Source: Fimbriimonadaceae bacterium
GTDB taxonomy: Bacteria; Armatimonadota; UBA10988
Direction: 5' to 3'
Assembly (NCBI GenBank): GCA_020850355.1
Contig: JADZEX010000026.1
Location: 72,110-136,109 of the forward strand
Length of the DNA: 64,000 nt
Part shown: positions 61,069 through 64,000 of the stretch, piece after piece
Layout: the number at the start of each line of letters is the position of its first letter
Numbering within the stretch: position 1 is the stretch's first letter
Translations under genes and position numbers: made by a program
The notes under the pieces: generated by a model
The model's input: the letters and a program-made list of their open reading frames with translations, nothing else
Told to the model about the DNA's origin: nothing
Database searches by the model: none

Positions 61069-62097
61069 ATGTCGGCAGTTTCACGGCAACCTTGCGGGTC
61101 ACGGCGGCGGCCTCCCGGCTGTTGGCTGCCGCTCGCCCTGCTGCTCCTGCGCGGCCCCGCCGTGCCAGCCGCGGCCGACTTGGCGCAGGTGGCGGTCGGC
61201 CCGCGCGCCTGGGCCGTACTGCGTGACGCTGAGCTGCTGGTCGGGCCGCCGCCAAGTGACCAGTGGCGACCGCAACGCCGGGCGGCCGCCGCCGACTGCC
61301 GCCTGCCGACCTGGGACCGGCGCGGCCGCCTGTGGGTCGCCCGGGGTGGCGAGCTGTTACGCTGGACCGGCCGCTGGGAGGTGATCGACCGCCGCGGCGC
61401 GCCGATCCTGCAGATCCTGCCGGGGCCCGGTGGCCTGGTGCTGTTGAGCGGTTACGCCGCCGACCCGGCGCCGGTCCGCAGCCGGGTCTGGTGGCTGCCC
61501 GACGGCGGCCGAGCCAGCGCCATCGGCGGGATTCCGCCGACCTGGCGGACCTGGCGGCTCGGCTGGGCGGCCCATCCCGACGGGGTCCGGCTGACCGCCT
61601 GCGTTCACAAAGCCACGCGCTACTGGCGGGTGCCGCACCACGGATACTTCGTCTTCTTATGGCGCAGCGGACGGGTCGAGCCCTGCTGGCTGGGCAGTCG
61701 GCTGGCGCGCCCCTACCTGGCCGCGGTCCACGCCACGCTGCGGCCCGGCCGGGCCGACCGGCTGGTCAGTCTGGAGGTCGACGGCGCGGGCGAACGGCGA
61801 GTCGCCGTCTACCGGCCAATCGGCTTCGGTTACGAGCACGAATGGGACAGCCCGCCCGTGCCGGGAGGTTCCGACCTGCACAGCGGCGGCAACTGGGTGC
61901 TGCTACAGGGCCTGACCGCGGTGCCCTGGGTCCGCGGCCTGACCTGGGACGGGCAGCAGTACCGCCTTGGCGAGCCGCAGCCGGAGCCCGCCCCGCCGGC
62001 CGCGCAGGCCGCCTTGCCAGATGGCCGCCTGGTGGCGTTCACTTCGCCCGGGTGGGTCACACTAGTCCTGTCCGGGCCGTCTGGAGGGAACCGATGA
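61069..62097 (+). CDS. Exported beta-rich protein of unknown function
   Basis: 342 residues from the ATG at 61069; the longer ORF-track version is a shadow of the kinase gene. A basic start then a hydrophobic stretch (CWLPLALLLLRGPAVPAAA) makes a signal peptide. The mature part has Trp/Gly-rich strands with short repeats (RGRLWVARGGELLRWTGRWEVI, GLVLLSGYAADPAPVRSRVWWLP), suggesting a small propeller. No family recognised. The stop overlaps the DUF3160 ATG, so the two probably work together. Confidence 0.65.
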   Translation: MSAVSRQPCGSRRRPPGCWLPLALLLLRGPAVPAAADLAQVAVGPRAWAVLRDAELLVGPPPSDQWRPQRRAAAADCRLPTWDRRGRLWVARGGELLRWTGRWEVIDRRGAPILQILPGPGGLVLLSGYAADPAPVRSRVWWLPDGGRASAIGGIPPTWRTWRLGWAAHPDGVRLTACVHKATRYWRVPHHGYFVFLWRSGRVEPCWLGSRLARPYLAAVHATLRPGRADRLVSLEVDGAGERRVAVYRPIGFGYEHEWDSPPVPGGSDLHSGGNWVLLQGLTAVPWVRGLTWDGQQYRLGEPQPEPAPPAAQAALPDGRLVAFTSPGWVTLVLSGPSGGNR

Positions 62098-64000
62098 GTC
62101 GTATCTTGAGGGTTCTGCTGATCTGCTGCGTCGCCTGGCCGGCCACCGCCGAGGTCGCCCCGAAGGTGCCGTGGTATGCGGTCAAGCCCGATCTCAGCAA
62201 CATCAGCAACCGCAAGCAGCTTCCGAAGCTGACCAGGCCGCAGCAACAGCACCTGGTGACCAACGCCTTTGTGGTGCGGCCGACGGTCGAGGAGCAGTTG
62301 TTCTATCTCTACGAGACCAACAACTACCGCGACCAGCCGTCGATCGTCACGACCGACAGCGTGCTGCACACCTACCACATCTTCTTCAGCTTCATGCTGC
62401 GCTGGCTGGAGCGCGAGAAGCTGCTGCCCGTGCTGCGCGGCTTCTGCGACGACCTCCTCAAGCGGCAGCTCCAGATGGTCGGCGGCACTCACCCGCCGCT
62501 GGTTCAAGAGGCCCTCGCACGCAACATCGCCTTCCTGGCGGTGCCGGCCAGTCTGCTGGGTGGCCAGGTGCCGCCGCTGCCGGACGCTGCGCAGAAGCTG
62601 CTGACCACCGAGCTGGAGCGGATCAAGGCCCACGCCAAGCGCGAAGACTGCCTGACCGGGTCCACCCTGGACTACACCCAGTTCATCCCGCGCGGCCATT
62701 ACACGCGCTCCCAGGCGCTGAGCGACTACTTCCTGGCGATGATGTGGCTGGGCCTGGTGCCGCTGGACCTGGACGCCAAGAACCCCACCGCCGTGGTGCA
62801 GGCGCTGCTGCTGACCGAGCAACTGGCTGGCAACGCCGACTTCGCGCAGCGCTGGCAGGCCATCTACGACCCGACCGCCTTCTTCGTGGGCAAGGCCGAT
62901 GACCTCACCTTCCGGGAGTTCGCGCCGGTCGTCCGCGAGGTCTATGGCAGCGGCGACATCAACCGCTTCGGCGACGCCGCCAAGGTGGCCGACTTCCTCA
63001 AGGCCGCCGAGAAGCTGCCGCGCCCGCAGATCGCCGGGGCGGTCTGGAACGGCAGCGAGACCGTGATCCAGGGGCCCCAGTTCAGGCTGCTGGGGCAGCG
63101 CTACATCCCTGACAGCCGGATGCTGCAGGAGCTGACCTACCCGCGGGTCGGCACGCTGGCGAAGCCGCGCCACTTCCCGCGCGGTCTGGACGTGATGGCC
63201 GTCCTGGGCAGCAGCCGCGCCGCCGAGTTGCTCGACAAGGTCTACGGCGAGCCGGCTTTCGAGCACTACCTCTCCCAGCGCGGCAAGCTGCAGGCCGAGT
63301 TTGGCAAGCTGACCACCGCCGACTGGCAGCAGAACCTGTACTTCGGCTGGCTCTACAGCCTGCAGCCCCTGCTGACCGTCCGTCCGGCCGGCTACCCGGC
63401 CTTCATGCGCAACACCGCCTGGCGCGACAAGTCGCTGATCACAGCACTCTCGAGCTGGACGCAGTTGCGGCACGACACGGTGCTCTACGGCAAGCAGTCG
63501 GTGGCCGAAGCTGGCGGGGCCGAAGAGCCACCGCCCCCGGCCGGCTACGTCGAGCCCGAGCCGGAGCTTTACGTGCGTCTGCGCTGGCTCTCCAACCTGA
63601 CCCGCACCGGCTTGCAGGGGCACGGTTACATCACCAAGGACGACGACGTCTGGTGGGCCTTCGACCGCTTCGAGACGTTGCTCGGCGACCTCGCGCGGAT
63701 CAGTCGCAAGGAGCTGACCGGCGTCGTGCCGGACGAGACCGACCTCAACATCGTGAAGTGGTTCGGCGGTGAGCTGGAAAGCATCATGCTCAACGTCGCC
63801 CAGTTGGCCGATCCCGACCAGGCCCCGGCGCGGTGGGACCTGATCAGCTCCAAGACCGACCGCAACATGGCGCTGGCGACCGACGTCCACACCAGCTTCG
63901 ACCAGGTCCTGCAAGAGGCCATTGGCCCGGCCTGCGAGCTGTGGGTCGTGGCGCCGTTCAAGAACCGCCTGCTCGCCTTCCGCGGGGCCACCTTCTCATA
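62094..64000 (+). CDS. DUF3160-family secreted protein (partial, 3' end off window)
   Basis: At least 635 residues; open to the last base and therefore absent from the ORF track. ATG overlaps the previous stop, with GGAGGG upstream. Signal peptide 1-19 (ILRVLLICCVAWPATA). The DUF3160 pattern is evident: LPKLTRPQQQHLVTNAFVV, YETNNYRDQPSIVTTDSVLHTYHIFFSFMLRWLE, FIPRGHYTRSQALSDYFLAMMWLG, TAWRDKSLITALSSWTQLRHDTVLYGKQS. The function of this family is unknown; it is found mostly in bacteria with complex envelopes. The missing part should add about 100 residues or fewer. Confidence 0.85.
   Translation, partial: MSRILRVLLICCVAWPATAEVAPKVPWYAVKPDLSNISNRKQLPKLTRPQQQHLVTNAFVVRPTVEEQLFYLYETNNYRDQPSIVTTDSVLHTYHIFFSFMLRWLEREKLLPVLRGFCDDLLKRQLQMVGGTHPPLVQEALARNIAFLAVPASLLGGQVPPLPDAAQKLLTTELERIKAHAKREDCLTGSTLDYTQFIPRGHYTRSQALSDYFLAMMWLGLVPLDLDAKNPTAVVQALLLTEQLAGNADFAQRWQAIYDPTAFFVGKADDLTFREFAPVVREVYGSGDINRFGDAAKVADFLKAAEKLPRPQIAGAVWNGSETVIQGPQFRLLGQRYIPDSRMLQELTYPRVGTLAKPRHFPRGLDVMAVLGSSRAAELLDKVYGEPAFEHYLSQRGKLQAEFGKLTTADWQQNLYFGWLYSLQPLLTVRPAGYPAFMRNTAWRDKSLITALSSWTQLRHDTVLYGKQSVAEAGGAEEPPPPAGYVEPEPELYVRLRWLSNLTRTGLQGHGYITKDDDVWWAFDRFETLLGDLARISRKELTGVVPDETDLNIVKWFGGELESIMLNVAQLADPDQAPARWDLISSKTDRNMALATDVHTSFDQVLQEAIGPACELWVVAPFKNRLLAFRGATFS

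Overview
This 64 kb window is GC-rich, gene-dense bacterial chromosome with about 47 protein genes, most of them in tightly packed operons with 1-4 base overlaps. No rRNA, tRNA, CRISPR array, insertion sequence or prophage gene was seen, and no gene-free stretch exceeds about 115 bases. The organism looks like a diderm with an elaborate surface: there is an outer-membrane beta-barrel ending in Phe, S-layer homology repeats, a LysM plus copper-amine-oxidase-N 'stalk' protein, a CsgG-like/fibronectin III protein, two heparinase II/III-like proteins, GH29, GH110-like and other glycan-active proteins, and a DUF3160 protein. This mix is typical of Armatimonadota-like or other environmental uncultured lineages; the phylum is my inference, not something the sequence proves.

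Layout. 1-6.0 kb: a LapA-like membrane protein on the minus strand, then a plus-strand operon of HemQ, a membrane coiled-coil protein, a GAF/PAS histidine kinase, RNase III and two amidohydrolase-fold proteins. 6.1-13.9 kb: three secreted or surface proteins with good sigma70-type promoters, closed by a near-perfect terminator. 14-20.3 kb: a three-gene glycan cassette (TPR-GT2-B12/radical SAM fusion, cysteine-less radical SAM-CgeB fusion, CgeB glycosyltransferase). 20.3-25.1 kb (minus): small exported proteins (one broken), a toroid-repeat protein, alpha-L-fucosidase, MarC and MarR. 25.1-28.7 kb: a repeat protein with a leaderless promoter, gph-trpD and an outer-membrane barrel. 28.7-35.1 kb: beta-helix protein, Gfo/Idh/MocA oxidoreductase and an unclassified glycoside-hydrolase-like protein. 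35.2-41.7 kb (minus operon): def-fmt-TPR-rsmB-lepB-EamA-GT-C. 41.7-46.6 kb: alcohol dehydrogenase diverging from an M14 peptidase, a GH110-like protein and a degenerate SDR. 46.5-59.8 kb (minus): a long run of heparinase-like protein, sugar aminotransferase, WbuC-like cupin, GT-B, GT2 with a radical-SAM-like relic, a degenerate P-type ATPase, SLH protein, a second heparinase-like protein and a broken transglutaminase. 59.8-64 kb: receiver-kinase hybrid, a secreted propeller-like protein and a truncated DUF3160 gene.

How it fits together. Two cassettes (14-20 kb and 51.8-57.1 kb) share a homologous GT2 plus helical module and look like one glycan assembly and modification pathway, with the sugar aminotransferase making a building block. 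Many surrounding proteins bind, cut or sense polysaccharides. A striking theme is loss of catalytic residues: at least seven proteins keep a recognisable enzyme fold but lack its hallmark active-site residues (two amidohydrolases, two radical SAM domains, a P-type ATPase, an SDR and a WbuC cupin). The cysteine-less radical SAM-CgeB fusion and the P-type ATPase pseudoenzyme are the best candidates for undescribed biology.
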